Source of the DNA: Microvirga brassicacearum
Lineage (GTDB): Bacteria > Pseudomonadota > Alphaproteobacteria > Rhizobiales > Beijerinckiaceae
Length of the DNA: 64,000 nt
Direction: 5' to 3'
NCBI RefSeq assembly: GCF_008757455.1
Contig: NZ_VCMV01000013.1
Coordinates: 385,237-449,236, forward strand
Shown piece by piece: positions 26,594 to 35,316 of the stretch. Positions within the stretch are counted from its first letter, which is position 1. Every line of letters begins with the position of its first letter. Position numbers and translations under genes: made by a program. The notes under the pieces are model-generated. The model had not been told where the DNA came from. It saw only the letters and a list, made by a program, of their open reading frames with translations, and did no database searches.

Positions 26594-27841
26594 ATGATGC
26601 GTTTTCCCCATGCTGCGCGGCTTGCGAGAGGCCTGAAGGGCCCCGGATCACGGATTGCGCTTCTTGCCACCCTGCTGCTCGCCGGTTGCGTCGGATCGGG
26701 CAGTCTGGTGCCGCCGGGACGGGTGGGGGAAGGAGCGGCCTTTCCCGAGACACCGCCGGCTCCGGTCGCCGGATCTCTCCCTGCTGGTGGAGCGACCATC
26801 GGCAACGGTCCGGTGCGGGTGGCACTGATCGTCCCCTTGTCCGGACAGGGACAGGGTGCGGTGGCCGCGCAGAGCATGCGCAACGCCGCAGATCTGGCAT
26901 TGAGCGAAATTCCGAATGCCGAAATCACCGTTCTGGTCAAAGACGACCACGGCACGCCCGAGGGTGCGCGGCAGGCGGCGAGCGAGGCCATCAACGAGGG
27001 CGCCGAACTCATTATCGGGCCCCTCTTCGCGGGTTCCGTCCGGACGGCCGGTCAGGTCGCACGACAAGCCGGCAAACCCGTCATCGCGTTTTCGACCGAT
27101 GCGAGCGTTGCGACACGCGGTGTGTATCTGCTGAGTTTCCTCGTACAAGCCGAGGTCGACCGCATCGTCTCCTATGCGGCCTCGCAAGGCCGCCGTTCGA
27201 TCGCCGCGCTGGTGCCGGAATCGACCTATGGCAGCGTTGCCGAGGCGCAGTTTCGCGAGGCGGCGGCGCAGAACGGCCTTCGTGTCGTCGCCATCGAGCA
27301 TTATCCGGTCGGACAACCGCAGGCCGCGGTGCAGCGGCTGCGACAGGCGATCGGCGGCGGCGCGCCGCAAGCGGATTCGCTTTTCGTGCCGGACAACGCC
27401 GATGGTCTGCCGGTGGTGGCGCAGGCACTCCAGAGCGTCGCCTTCGATCCGCAGAAGGTGAAGCTGCTTGGCACCGGCCTGTGGAACGAGCCGCGCGTCT
27501 TCGATGTGCTGGCTTTGCAGGGCGCATGGTTTGCAACTCCCGACAACCGGGGCTTCAACGCCTTCGCGGCGCGCTATCGCGGGCGCTTCAACAGCGACCC
27601 CATCCGGCTTGCGACCTTGTCGTATGATGCGGTGACGCTCGCAGCAGCGCTCACGCGCGTGCAGGGTTCGCAGCGCTTTTCCGACAGTGTGATCACCAAT
27701 CCGGCGGGTTTCGCGGGCGCCGATGGCGTGTTCCGGTTCAAGGCGGACGGCACCAACGAGCGGGCGTTATCGGTGCAGGAAGTTCGCACGGGAGCAGCCG
27801 CGACCATCAGCGCGGCGCCGCGCTCGCTTAGCGGAACCTGA
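26594..27841 (+). CDS. Penicillin-binding protein activator, LpoA/LppC-like lipoprotein
   Basis: A 415-residue lipoprotein. A signal peptide ends in lipobox LLAG-C with the modified Cys at about 32, then a Pro/Gly-rich linker and a periplasmic-binding-protein type I (Peripla_BP_6) domain from ~75 (VRVALIVPLSGQGQGAV, VKDDHGTPEGARQAASEA, LIIGPLFAGSVR). This is the C-terminal half of LpoA, which stimulates PBP1A; the N-terminal TPR part of E. coli LpoA is absent, as usual in alphaproteobacteria. It is next to rsmI-yraN, as lpoA is in E. coli. Start is one of TTG 26588, ATG 26594 or ATG 26597. Confidence 0.9.
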   Translation: MMRFPHAARLARGLKGPGSRIALLATLLLAGCVGSGSLVPPGRVGEGAAFPETPPAPVAGSLPAGGATIGNGPVRVALIVPLSGQGQGAVAAQSMRNAADLALSEIPNAEITVLVKDDHGTPEGARQAASEAINEGAELIIGPLFAGSVRTAGQVARQAGKPVIAFSTDASVATRGVYLLSFLVQAEVDRIVSYAASQGRRSIAALVPESTYGSVAEAQFREAAAQNGLRVVAIEHYPVGQPQAAVQRLRQAIGGGAPQADSLFVPDNADGLPVVAQALQSVAFDPQKVKLLGTGLWNEPRVFDVLALQGAWFATPDNRGFNAFAARYRGRFNSDPIRLATLSYDAVTLAAALTRVQGSQRFSDSVITNPAGFAGADGVFRFKADGTNERALSVQEVRTGAAATISAAPRSLSGT

Positions 27842-27850
27842 ACATTGCAA

Positions 27851-28360
27851 TCAGGTGCGTGAAAGCGTGCTGCTCAATTCGGGGCGATGGTTCAGCGTTT
27901 GATAGACGACGCAGTAGCGCTCAGCCAGTTTGAGCAACTGATCGACCTTCTCCTGCGGCGCATCGGTGTCGACCTCGAAATTGAGGCGGATGGCCCTGAA
28001 GCCGACAGGCGCTGCCTTGTCGACGCCGAGCGTTCCGCGAAAATCGAGATCGCCCTCGGCCTTGACGACCCCGTGACGAAGTTCGATCTCAAGCGCCGTC
28101 GCCACGGCTTTCAACGTGACCCCCGCACAGGCGACGAGGGCTTCCAGCAGCATGTCGCCGGAGCAGAGTTCGGCACCGGTTCCGCCGGTTGCCGGATGCA
28201 AGCCCGCGATCGCGATGGCGCGGCCGGTCTCGACCTTGCAGGCGATGTGCTGATCGTCGAGCGTGCCCTGCGCCTTCAACGTGATCACCGCTGATTCCGG
28301 CGCCGCACGGTACTGATCCTTCAGCGGCGCCTGCAGCGCGCGCAATTCATTCGATTCCAT
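27851..28360 (-). CDS. OsmC-family protein
   Basis: A 169-residue OsmC/Ohr-fold protein. It has the two conserved cysteines, C78 (VACAG) and C150 (ERYCVVYQTL), that in OsmC and Ohr reduce organic hydroperoxides. A third cysteine, C66, lies near the first. The wide spacing and the AGLHPATGGTG loop fit the OsmC rather than the Ohr subgroup. It sits 15 nt downstream of the ssuACB-like genes on the same strand and may be co-transcribed with them, consistent with sulfur or redox stress. Confidence 0.88.
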   Translation of the reverse strand: MESNELRALQAPLKDQYRAAPESAVITLKAQGTLDDQHIACKVETGRAIAIAGLHPATGGTGAELCSGDMLLEALVACAGVTLKAVATALEIELRHGVVKAEGDLDFRGTLGVDKAAPVGFRAIRLNFEVDTDAPQEKVDQLLKLAERYCVVYQTLNHRPELSSTLSRT

Positions 28361-28375
28361 GATGCGTTCCTGAAT

Positions 28376-29164
28376 CTACCACCAAAGCCCGGCCGCCTCC
28401 CGGTCGCGCTCGCGTTGGGGCGATGTTTGCACGGTGTTGAGCGACTGGTCCAGAGCGCTCATCACCCGCCGCACAGCGCTCTCGAACGGCAGGGACGTGC
28501 GGTCGCGTGGGCGCGCGATGCTCAAAGGGAGCTCGTCGAAAATCCGGCCGGGCTTCGGCTGCATGACGATGGCGCGGTCAGCCAGCGTCACGGCCTCCTG
28601 CACGTCATGAGTGACCATCACGACGGTCGGGCGGGTTTCGTCCCAGAGACCGAGCAGATGGCCATGCAGGCTCGCCCGTGTGAACGCATCGAGGGCCGAG
28701 AAAGGCTCGTCGAGCAGCAGCACCTTGGGATTGGCGACGAACGCACGGGCGATCGCCACACGCTGCTGCTGACCGCCCGAAAGGTCGCGCGGCCAGCGCT
28801 GCGCGTGCTCGGACAATCCGATCTTCTCCAGCGCGTGACCCACACGCGCTGCGCGTTCGCCCGGCTCCGCATGGTCGAGGCCAAATCCCACATTGTCGGC
28901 GACGCTCAGCCAGGGCAGCAGGCGCGGCTCCTGGAACACGATGCCGATCGCCGGATGCGGCTCGGTGATGGTTTCGTCATCAAGGCGGATCCGGCCGTTG
29001 CTGGCATGGTCGAGGCCGGCGATCAGGCGGAGCAACGTGGTCTTGCCGCAACCGGAGCCGCCGACAAGCGCAACGACCTCGCTTTCGCGGACCGCCAGGT
29101 TGATGTCGGCGAGCGCGCGGGTGCCGTCCGCATAGGTTTTGGAAATGTGCTCGAGGCTCAGCAT
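28376..29164 (-). CDS. ssuB: ABC transporter ATPase, sulfonate/nitrate/taurine type
   Basis: A 262-residue ATPase. Walker A GGSGCGKTT (35-43), Q-loop FQEPRLLPWLSV, signature LSGGQQQRVAIARA, Walker B VLLLDEPFSALD and the H-loop VTHDV are all present. The DE(P)RLLPW segment after the Q-loop is typical of SsuB/TauB/NrtD. Start ATG 29164 overlaps the permease stop by one base (TGATG), so the two are coupled. The transported compound is inferred only from family; no ssuD or ssuE is nearby. Confidence 0.9.
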   Translation of the reverse strand: MLSLEHISKTYADGTRALADINLAVRESEVVALVGGSGCGKTTLLRLIAGLDHASNGRIRLDDETITEPHPAIGIVFQEPRLLPWLSVADNVGFGLDHAEPGERAARVGHALEKIGLSEHAQRWPRDLSGGQQQRVAIARAFVANPKVLLLDEPFSALDAFTRASLHGHLLGLWDETRPTVVMVTHDVQEAVTLADRAIVMQPKPGRIFDELPLSIARPRDRTSLPFESAVRRVMSALDQSLNTVQTSPQRERDREAAGLWW

Positions 29165-30018
29165 CACAAGGTTCCTCGCGCCGTATCCTGCCAACGCACC
29201 AGCGGTTTCGTGACGCCCACAAGCAGGCTGTCGGCGAGCTTGCCGAGTACCGCGAAGGCGATGATCGCCGCGAGGATGTGATCGGGCCTGCCCATTTGCT
29301 GGCCATCGACGAGCAGATAGCCCAATCCTTCCGACGCCCCCATGATTTCGGCCGCGACCACGAACATGAAGCCGAGGCCAAGACCGGAGCGCAGGGAGAT
29401 CAGCGCCTCCGGCAGCACCGCCGGCAGCAGGATGCGCCGCGCCATTTTCGCCCGCGAGAGGCGGAAGACGCGGCCGACTTCAATCAGCTTGCGGTCGACG
29501 GACAGAATTGCGCCGGTGATGCCGAGATAGACTGGGAAGAACACCCCGATGGCAATGAGCGCCACTTTGGAGGCCTCGAAAATGCCGAGCCAGAGAATGA
29601 ACAGCGGCACCCATGCGATGGACGGGATGGCGCGCAGGGCCTGCAGGGTCGGATCGAGCAGGCGACGGGCCGTCTCCGACGATCCGGAGATGGCGCCGAA
29701 CACGATGCCGGCCGATGCGCCGAGGAAAAACCCGACGGAGACGCGCCACAGGGTGGCCCAGACGTGAATCCACAACTCGCCGGTTGCGGCGAGATTCGTC
29801 AGCGTCTCGATGATGCGGCTCGGCGGCGGCACCAGGCGTCCCTGCACGAAGCCGAAACGGACGGCCGCTTCCCACACGAGAGCGATGAGGACCGGCAACA
29901 AGAAGCCGAGAAGGACGCGCCAATCCAGGGCGCGCCGCTTCCCGGCAGGTGGAGGGGCCGCGAGAGCGGCGGCTTCCTCAAGGGAGGACCAGGCTTGGCT
30001 TGTGGCTTTGCCTGTCAC
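29164..30018 (-). CDS. ssuC: ABC transporter permease, SsuC/TauC type
   Basis: A 284-residue inner-membrane permease with about six helices starting near 35 (LLGFLLPVLIALVWEAAVRFG). The EAA-type cytoplasmic loop appears in KLIEVGRVFRLSRAKMARRILLPAVLPEALISLRSGLGLG. GTG 30018 is the start, with GGGAGAG 5 nt upstream. It is coupled to ssuB and lies 20 nt after the binding-protein gene. Confidence 0.92.
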   Translation of the reverse strand: MTGKATSQAWSSLEEAAALAAPPPAGKRRALDWRVLLGFLLPVLIALVWEAAVRFGFVQGRLVPPPSRIIETLTNLAATGELWIHVWATLWRVSVGFFLGASAGIVFGAISGSSETARRLLDPTLQALRAIPSIAWVPLFILWLGIFEASKVALIAIGVFFPVYLGITGAILSVDRKLIEVGRVFRLSRAKMARRILLPAVLPEALISLRSGLGLGFMFVVAAEIMGASEGLGYLLVDGQQMGRPDHILAAIIAFAVLGKLADSLLVGVTKPLVRWQDTARGTL

Positions 30019-30038
30019 GGCGCTCTCCCGTGTGTCCG

Positions 30039-30998
30039 TTAGCGAGACGCGGTGGCGAAGCGGCTGTCGATCAGATCGTCGACCGCGGTCTTCACGTTGG
30101 TCTCAGGCGTGATGACGCCGGCTTGCTGCAAGGCAAGCCCCGCCGCGAGGATGGTGTCGGCCTGCGCCTTTCCGATGGTCGAATGCGTCAGTTCGGTGCG
30201 CTCGAGCTGGCGATCGATGACCGGTTCGGGCAGTTTCGTGTAGGTGACGAGAGCCTTCTTCAACTCCGCCGGATTGGCGAGCGAATAGGCGCGCGCTTCC
30301 TCATAGGCCTTGAGCACCTTCTGCACGAGGGCCGGGTTGTCCTTGGCAAAGGCTTCGCTGACGTTGAGCACGCCCCAGGTGTTCGCCGGCGCATTCCGGT
30401 AGAACAGTTTCGCGCCGCTTTCGACCTCGGCAGCTGCCATCAGCGGATCGAGGCCGGCCCACGCATCCACGTCGCCGCGCTCGAGAGCGGTGCGTCCGTC
30501 CGGGTGCTGCAGCAGGACGAGCTTGACGTCCTTCTCGGTCAGCTTCGCTTCCTGGAGAGCGCGCACGAGGAAGATGTGCGGATCGGTGCCGCGCGTGACG
30601 GCGACGCGCTTTCCCTTCAGGTCCTCGACCTTGGTGATGCCCGAATCCTTGGCCGTGACCAGTGCGGTCCATTCGGGGCGCGAATAGACATAGATCGATT
30701 TGATCGGGTTGCCGTTAATCTTGCCGATCAGGGCTGCGGCGCCCGCGGTCGAACCGAAATCGATCGACCCGGCATTGAGAAATTCGAGCGCCTTGTTGGA
30801 GCCGAGCGACTGCACCCACCGCACGGTGATACCATCCTTGGCGAGTTCTTTCTCGAGGAAACCCTTGTCCTTGAGGACGAGGCTGACGGGGTTGTAGGTG
30901 GCGTAGTCGATTCGCACTTCTTTCGGCTGCGCCGAGGCGGCAGTGACGAAACCGGTGGCGAGGGTGGCTGCGAGGAGGAGACGGCGGGAGAGGCTCAT
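30039..30998 (-). CDS. ssuA: Aliphatic sulfonate-type ABC substrate-binding protein
   Basis: A 319-residue periplasmic binding protein with a signal peptide (1-23, cleavage after ASA). The NMT1/SsuA-like core shows IDYATYNPVSLVLKDKGFLEKEL, SLGSNKALEFLNAGSIDFGSTAGAAAL and LKGKRVAVTRGTDPHIFLVRAL. SsuA-like proteins bind alkanesulfonates; nitrate, taurine or thiamine-precursor binding relatives exist, so the ligand is provisional. Start ATG 30998. It is the first gene of the unit, behind a promoter with a consensus -35 at 31142-31147. Confidence 0.92.
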   Translation of the reverse strand: MSLSRRLLLAATLATGFVTAASAQPKEVRIDYATYNPVSLVLKDKGFLEKELAKDGITVRWVQSLGSNKALEFLNAGSIDFGSTAGAAALIGKINGNPIKSIYVYSRPEWTALVTAKDSGITKVEDLKGKRVAVTRGTDPHIFLVRALQEAKLTEKDVKLVLLQHPDGRTALERGDVDAWAGLDPLMAAAEVESGAKLFYRNAPANTWGVLNVSEAFAKDNPALVQKVLKAYEEARAYSLANPAELKKALVTYTKLPEPVIDRQLERTELTHSTIGKAQADTILAAGLALQQAGVITPETNVKTAVDDLIDSRFATASR

Positions 30999-31112
30999 GA
31001 TCGAGATCCTGGGTTCCGCGCTTGGGAGCTCTGGCCTTGGTTGGCCATGACTGCCCGGCGCTTTAGCTGCACTTGTTTCGCGCCCGCAAGCTGCATGCTC
31101 AAATCGGCGCGT

Positions 31113-31147
31113 GTCCTTTTTGTAGGACGTGCCGTTTCTTTTGTCAA
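31113..31147 (-). promoter_or_regulatory. Sigma70-type promoter with overlapping palindrome, upstream of ssuA-like gene
   Basis: On the minus strand TTGACA (31147-31142), a 17-nt spacer, then TACAAA (31124-31119). A symmetric GTCCT-N6-AGGAC (31113-31128) covers the -10, suggesting a repressor site. The leader to the ATG at 30998 is about 110 nt. Confidence 0.7.
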
Positions 31148-31260
31148 ACAGGCCTTTTAAAAAGAACGCACCACGTTCAGCCGCCGTCTCAGCTTGATCG
31201 CCGCATGGGCTTGGCGACCGCGAAATGCTAAGGCGTAACCTGCGGAAACCCGGGTTCTCC

Positions 31261-34008
31261 ATGTCGATCAACGATCTCGATGCCGTCCTGTCCTCTCTCC
31301 AAGATGCTCCAGTGCGGGACATCGCAGACCTGCGGACGCGTCTCGTGCCCGAATTGCGGCGCTTCCTCACCGAGGGTCATGCCGCCGCCGAAGAACGGCT
31401 GCTGGCGGAGCAGGACGGCCTCGCCTGCGCCCGCGCCCTTTGTCGCGACATGGACCAGGTCGTGCGCATGATCTACGACGGGGTCGTCGGCCATCTCTAC
31501 ACCGCCAACAATCCTTCCTCCGGCGAGCGCCTGGCGGTGGTGGCGACCGGCGGCTACGGACGTGGCACGCTCGCGCCGGGTTCGGATGTGGATCTGCTGT
31601 TTCTGCTGCCCTACAAGCAGACGGCCTGGAGCGAGAGCGTCGTCGAGGCGATGCTCTACGTTCTGTGGGATCTCAAACTCAAGGTCGGCCACGCAACGCG
31701 CTCCGTCGAGGATTGTATGCGCGAGGCCGCCGACATGACGATCCGCACATCGTTGCTCGAGTCGCGCTTTCTGTTCGGCGACGAGTCGCTCTATGACAAC
31801 CTCGTTGAGCGTTTCGATCGCGAGCTGGTCGCGACCTCCGCGCCCGCTTTCGTCGATGCGAAGCTCAAGGAGCGCGATGCGCGCGTCGCGAAGGCCGGTG
31901 CCTCCCGCTATCTCGTCGAGCCCAATGTGAAGGACGGCAAGGGTGGCTTGCGCGATCTCAATACCCTCTTCTGGATCGCCAAATACGTCTACCGTGTCCG
32001 CGAGCCGGCAGAACTCGTCCGCGCAGGGCTCTTCACTCACGACGAGTTTCAGCTTTTCGCGCGCTGCGAGGAATTTCTGTGGCGCGTGCGCTGCCATCTC
32101 CATTTCGTCACCGGCCGCGCGGAGGAGAGGCTGACGTTCGATCTGCAACGCCGAATCGCGGAGCGGATCGGTTTCAAGGCGCGCGGCGGGTTGTCGGGTG
32201 TCGAACGCTTCATGAAGGCATATTTCCGGATCGCCAAGGACGTGGGCGATCTCACCGCGATCGTCTGCGCCGAACTCGAGGCCCGTCAGACCAAGCGTCT
32301 TCCGGTCCTCAACCGCGTCTTCGGCCGGTTTCGGCGCAAGCGCGGCGGGGCCTTCGCGGTGGATGATTTCATGATCGACAACAACCGCATCAATGTGCTG
32401 GACGAGGATGCGTTCGAACGCGATCCGGTCAATCTGATCCGGCTGTTCTGGCTCGCCGACAAACACAATCTGCCGATCAACCCGGATGCCACCCGCCTGG
32501 CAACGCGATCGCTGTCGCTGATCGGCCCGACATTGCGCAAGGATGCCGAAGCCAACAAGATGTTCCTCGACATCCTCAGCTCGCGGAATTCGCCGGAGGT
32601 CGTGCTGCGGTTGATGAACGAGGCCGGGGTGCTGGGACGCTTCGTCCCCGAATTCGGCCGTATCGTGGCGATGATGCAGTTCAACATGTATCATCATTAT
32701 ACGGTGGACGAGCACCTGCTGCGCTCGGTCGGCGTGCTCAACGACATCGAAGCCGGAAGGCTCGGAAGCGATCACCCGCTCGCCCACCAGATCGTCGGAA
32801 CCATCCGCAATAGGCGTGCGCTGTTTGTCGCCATGTTCCTGCACGACATCGCTAAGGGACGGCCGCAGGATCACTCGCAGGCCGGCGCCGCGATTGCCCG
32901 CAAGGTCGGTCCGCGTTTTGGATTGACGGATGCCGAGACTGAAACCGTCGCGTGGCTCGTCGAGCATCATCTCCTGATGTCCAACACCGCCCAGAGCCGC
33001 GACCTGTCGGACCCCGCAACCATCAGGGCTTTCGCCGACGTGGTGCAGACCATGGAGCGGCTGAAGCTTCTTCTTCTTCTGACCATTGCCGATATCAAAG
33101 CCGTCGGGCCCGGTGTGTGGACGGGGTGGAAAGGCCAGTTGCTGCGCAATCTCTACCATGAGACCGAGATCGTCCTTGGCGGAGGCGCGGCCGATATCGC
33201 GCGCTCCGAGCGGGTGCGGCTGGCGCAGGAGGAGTTGCGCAGCGAGCTCTCCGATTGGACGGCCGAACAATTCGACGCCTATGCGGCGCGTCATGCCCCC
33301 GGGTACTGGCTGAAGACCGACATCACCCGCCGCGTGAAGCAGGCGCGCTTCGTCAACGAAGCTGAGAAGGCAGGGCGCACCGTCACGACCACATACGAGA
33401 CGCATCAGTTCCGGGGCGTGACGGAACTCACGGTGTTGTCGCCCGACCACCCGCGTCTGCTGGCGATTGTCACCGGAGCTTGCGCCGCAGCCGGCGGCAA
33501 CATCGTGGACGCGCAGATCTTCACCACGACGGACGGGATGGCGCTCGACACGATCGTGCTGTCGCGGGCTTTCGATCGGGACGAGGACGAAATGCGGCGC
33601 GCAGGACGGGTTGCGAACGCCATCGAGCGGGCGCTAAAGGGCGAGGTCAAGATCGCCGATCTCGTCGACGGCAAACGGCCCGCCCAGGCTCGCGTCAAGC
33701 CGTTCCATGTGCCGCCCGAGGTGACGATCGACAATTCCCTCTCGAACCGCCAGACGGTGATCGAGATTTCCGGCCTGGACCGGCCGGGCCTGCTCTACGA
33801 CCTCACCACCGCGCTCGGCAAGCTTAACCTCAACATTGCGTCCGCCCACATCGTGACCTTCGGCGAGAAGGCGGTGGACGTGTTCTATGTGACGGATCTG
33901 ACAGGCACCAAAGTCACCCATGCGGGGCGCCAGGCGGCGATCCGGCGCGCCCTGCTGGAGGTCTTCAAGACGGACGAAAGGGAAATCCCCCATCGCCGTA
34001 GCGCTTGA
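31261..34008 (+). CDS. glnD: Bifunctional uridylyltransferase/uridylyl-removing enzyme GlnD
   Basis: The nitrogen sensor that uridylylates and deuridylylates PII proteins according to glutamine level. At 915 residues it has the nucleotidyltransferase domain with GGYGRGTLAPGSDVDLL (97-113, GSDVD active site), a central HD domain (HYTVDEHLLR and FLHDIAKGRPQDHS) for UMP removal, and two C-terminal ACT domains (ELTVLSPDHPRLLAIV, and VIEISGLDRPGLLYDL) that bind glutamine. Start ATG 31261 is used; ATG 31225 in frame would add 12 residues. It is divergent from the ssu-like genes. The TGA overlaps the putative grpE promoter. Confidence 0.97.
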   Translation: MSINDLDAVLSSLQDAPVRDIADLRTRLVPELRRFLTEGHAAAEERLLAEQDGLACARALCRDMDQVVRMIYDGVVGHLYTANNPSSGERLAVVATGGYGRGTLAPGSDVDLLFLLPYKQTAWSESVVEAMLYVLWDLKLKVGHATRSVEDCMREAADMTIRTSLLESRFLFGDESLYDNLVERFDRELVATSAPAFVDAKLKERDARVAKAGASRYLVEPNVKDGKGGLRDLNTLFWIAKYVYRVREPAELVRAGLFTHDEFQLFARCEEFLWRVRCHLHFVTGRAEERLTFDLQRRIAERIGFKARGGLSGVERFMKAYFRIAKDVGDLTAIVCAELEARQTKRLPVLNRVFGRFRRKRGGAFAVDDFMIDNNRINVLDEDAFERDPVNLIRLFWLADKHNLPINPDATRLATRSLSLIGPTLRKDAEANKMFLDILSSRNSPEVVLRLMNEAGVLGRFVPEFGRIVAMMQFNMYHHYTVDEHLLRSVGVLNDIEAGRLGSDHPLAHQIVGTIRNRRALFVAMFLHDIAKGRPQDHSQAGAAIARKVGPRFGLTDAETETVAWLVEHHLLMSNTAQSRDLSDPATIRAFADVVQTMERLKLLLLLTIADIKAVGPGVWTGWKGQLLRNLYHETEIVLGGGAADIARSERVRLAQEELRSELSDWTAEQFDAYAARHAPGYWLKTDITRRVKQARFVNEAEKAGRTVTTTYETHQFRGVTELTVLSPDHPRLLAIVTGACAAAGGNIVDAQIFTTTDGMALDTIVLSRAFDRDEDEMRRAGRVANAIERALKGEVKIADLVDGKRPAQARVKPFHVPPEVTIDNSLSNRQTVIEISGLDRPGLLYDLTTALGKLNLNIASAHIVTFGEKAVDVFYVTDLTGTKVTHAGRQAAIRRALLEVFKTDEREIPHRRSA

Positions 34009-34032
34009 TTTGTGGGCGTCAGGACCTGATAT
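34004..34032 (+). promoter_or_regulatory. Candidate heat-shock (RpoH-type) promoter of grpE
   Basis: CTTGAT (34004-34009), 16-nt spacer, CTGATAT (34026-34032). It resembles alphaproteobacterial RpoH promoters and has the same spacing as the element before dnaK. The -35 overlaps the glnD stop codon. Confidence 0.55.
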
Positions 34033-34073
34033 GTGGCCTGACCCCTTTTTCCCTCGATTTCAGTTGATAGCCG

Positions 34074-34676
34074 ATGAAACCGAACGACACGGAACACCAA
34101 AACGCGGCCCCGCAAGCCGATTCCACCTCCGAAGCCGCCGACACCGCCGTGGATCCGGTGGTGACGCTCGAGGCCGAGAGGAACGAGCTGAAGGACAAAT
34201 TCCTGCGTCTGATGGCCGACATGGAAAACCTGCGCCGTCGGACCGAACGCGAGGTCGCCGATGCGCGGGCCTACGCGGTCGCGAACTTTGCCCGCGATAT
34301 GTTGAACGTGGCTGATAACGTGCGGCGGGGCATCGAAAACGTGCCGGAGGAGGCCCGCGAGAGCGCCGAGGGCGCCTTCAAGGCGCTCCTCGAGGGTATC
34401 GACCTGACCGAGCGGGACCTCCAGAAGACCCTTGAGCGGCATGGGGTCAAGAAGCTCGATCCGCTGGGACAGAAATTCGACCCGCATGTCCATCAAGCCA
34501 TGTTCGAGGTGCCGAACGCGGATGTGCCGAGCGGAACCGTCGTCCAGGTCGTCCAGTCCGGCTACGTCATCGGCGACCGGGTCCTGCGCCCGGCTCTGGT
34601 CGGCGTCGCGAAGGGCGGCCCGAAGACCAACGGCGGCGAGCCGCAGGGTGCCGACAACGCATCTTCCGCCACCTAG
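34074..34676 (+). CDS. grpE: Nucleotide exchange factor GrpE
   Basis: A 200-residue DnaK cochaperone that releases ADP. A long acidic N-terminal region and helix ([33 protein letters not shown]) are followed by the beta-wing domain with [21 protein letters not shown] and [26 protein letters not shown], the standard signature. In many bacteria grpE follows hrcA; here it is 16 kb away, behind glnD. The stop is 1 nt before a GTG start of the UPF0126 gene. Confidence 0.97.
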   Translation: MKPNDTEHQNAAPQADSTSEAADTAVDPVVTLEAERNELKDKFLRLMADMENLRRRTEREVADARAYAVANFARDMLNVADNVRRGIENVPEEARESAEGAFKALLEGIDLTERDLQKTLERHGVKKLDPLGQKFDPHVHQAMFEVPNADVPSGTVVQVVQSGYVIGDRVLRPALVGVAKGGPKTNGGEPQGADNASSAT

Positions 34677-34677
34677 C

Positions 34678-35313
34678 GTGAACCTCCTCGGCCCCCTCAG
34701 CGCCGAAACCGTTGGGGTGGCGGTGTTTGCCCTTTCGGGTGCCCTGGTGGCGGCCCGGAAAGGCATGGACCCGTTCGGCTTCGCGCTGCTGGCCGCCGTG
34801 ACCGGCGTCGGGGGTGGGACATTGCGGGATCTATTGCTGGGTACCCGCCCGGTCTTCTGGGTCGGCGATCCGAGCGATGTGATTGTCTGCCTCGTCGTCG
34901 CCGGCGTGATCTTCTGCCTCGGCCCCCGCAGGGTCGGCATTTTCGATGGCGGAAAGCGCGGCCGCGCCTTGCTCTGGGCCGACGCATTGGGGCTCGCCCT
35001 GTTTGCCGTGATCGGCACAGGCAAGGCGCTGGCTGCCGGTGTTCCGGCCATCTCGGCGATCGCGCTCGGCACGGTCACCGCCACATTCGGCGGTATCATT
35101 CGTGACATGCTGGCCGGAACGACGCCGCTGGTCCTGCGTCAGGAGATCTACGTGACGGCGGCGGCTTTGGGGGCGGGCGTGATGGTCGGCCTCCAGGCGT
35201 TCAGGCTCGATCCCGTGACCTGCGGCGTCGCGGGATTTGCGGCTGCATTCGCCCTCAGGGCCCTGGCCCTCCTGCGGGGATGGTCGTTGCCGGCATTTCC
35301 GCGTCGGGATTGA
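34678..35313 (+). CDS. Trimeric intracellular cation channel-family (UPF0126) membrane protein
   Basis: A 211-residue protein with two tandem UPF0126 repeats and about seven helices. Each repeat has the family GGGxxRD motif: GVGGGTLRDLLLG and ATFGGIIRDMLAG, with a PVFW-like turn. Bacterial relatives resemble TRIC cation channels in structure; potassium or glycine roles are proposed but not proven. GTG 34678 begins directly after the grpE stop, suggesting coupled translation. Convergent with the gene at 35317. Confidence 0.88.
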   Translation: MNLLGPLSAETVGVAVFALSGALVAARKGMDPFGFALLAAVTGVGGGTLRDLLLGTRPVFWVGDPSDVIVCLVVAGVIFCLGPRRVGIFDGGKRGRALLWADALGLALFAVIGTGKALAAGVPAISAIALGTVTATFGGIIRDMLAGTTPLVLRQEIYVTAAALGAGVMVGLQAFRLDPVTCGVAGFAAAFALRALALLRGWSLPAFPRRD

Positions 35314-35316
35314 TCG

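Noticed and set aside
31228-33450. 740-codon antisense frame inside glnD
   Set aside because: Codon-bias shadow of glnD, which has all catalytic motifs; the antisense translation is low-complexity and unmatched.
34018-34049. Rho-independent terminator after glnD
   Set aside because: Only 6 bp of perfect stem with a 13-nt loop, and it overlaps a plausible grpE promoter, so it is described as a finding rather than annotated.
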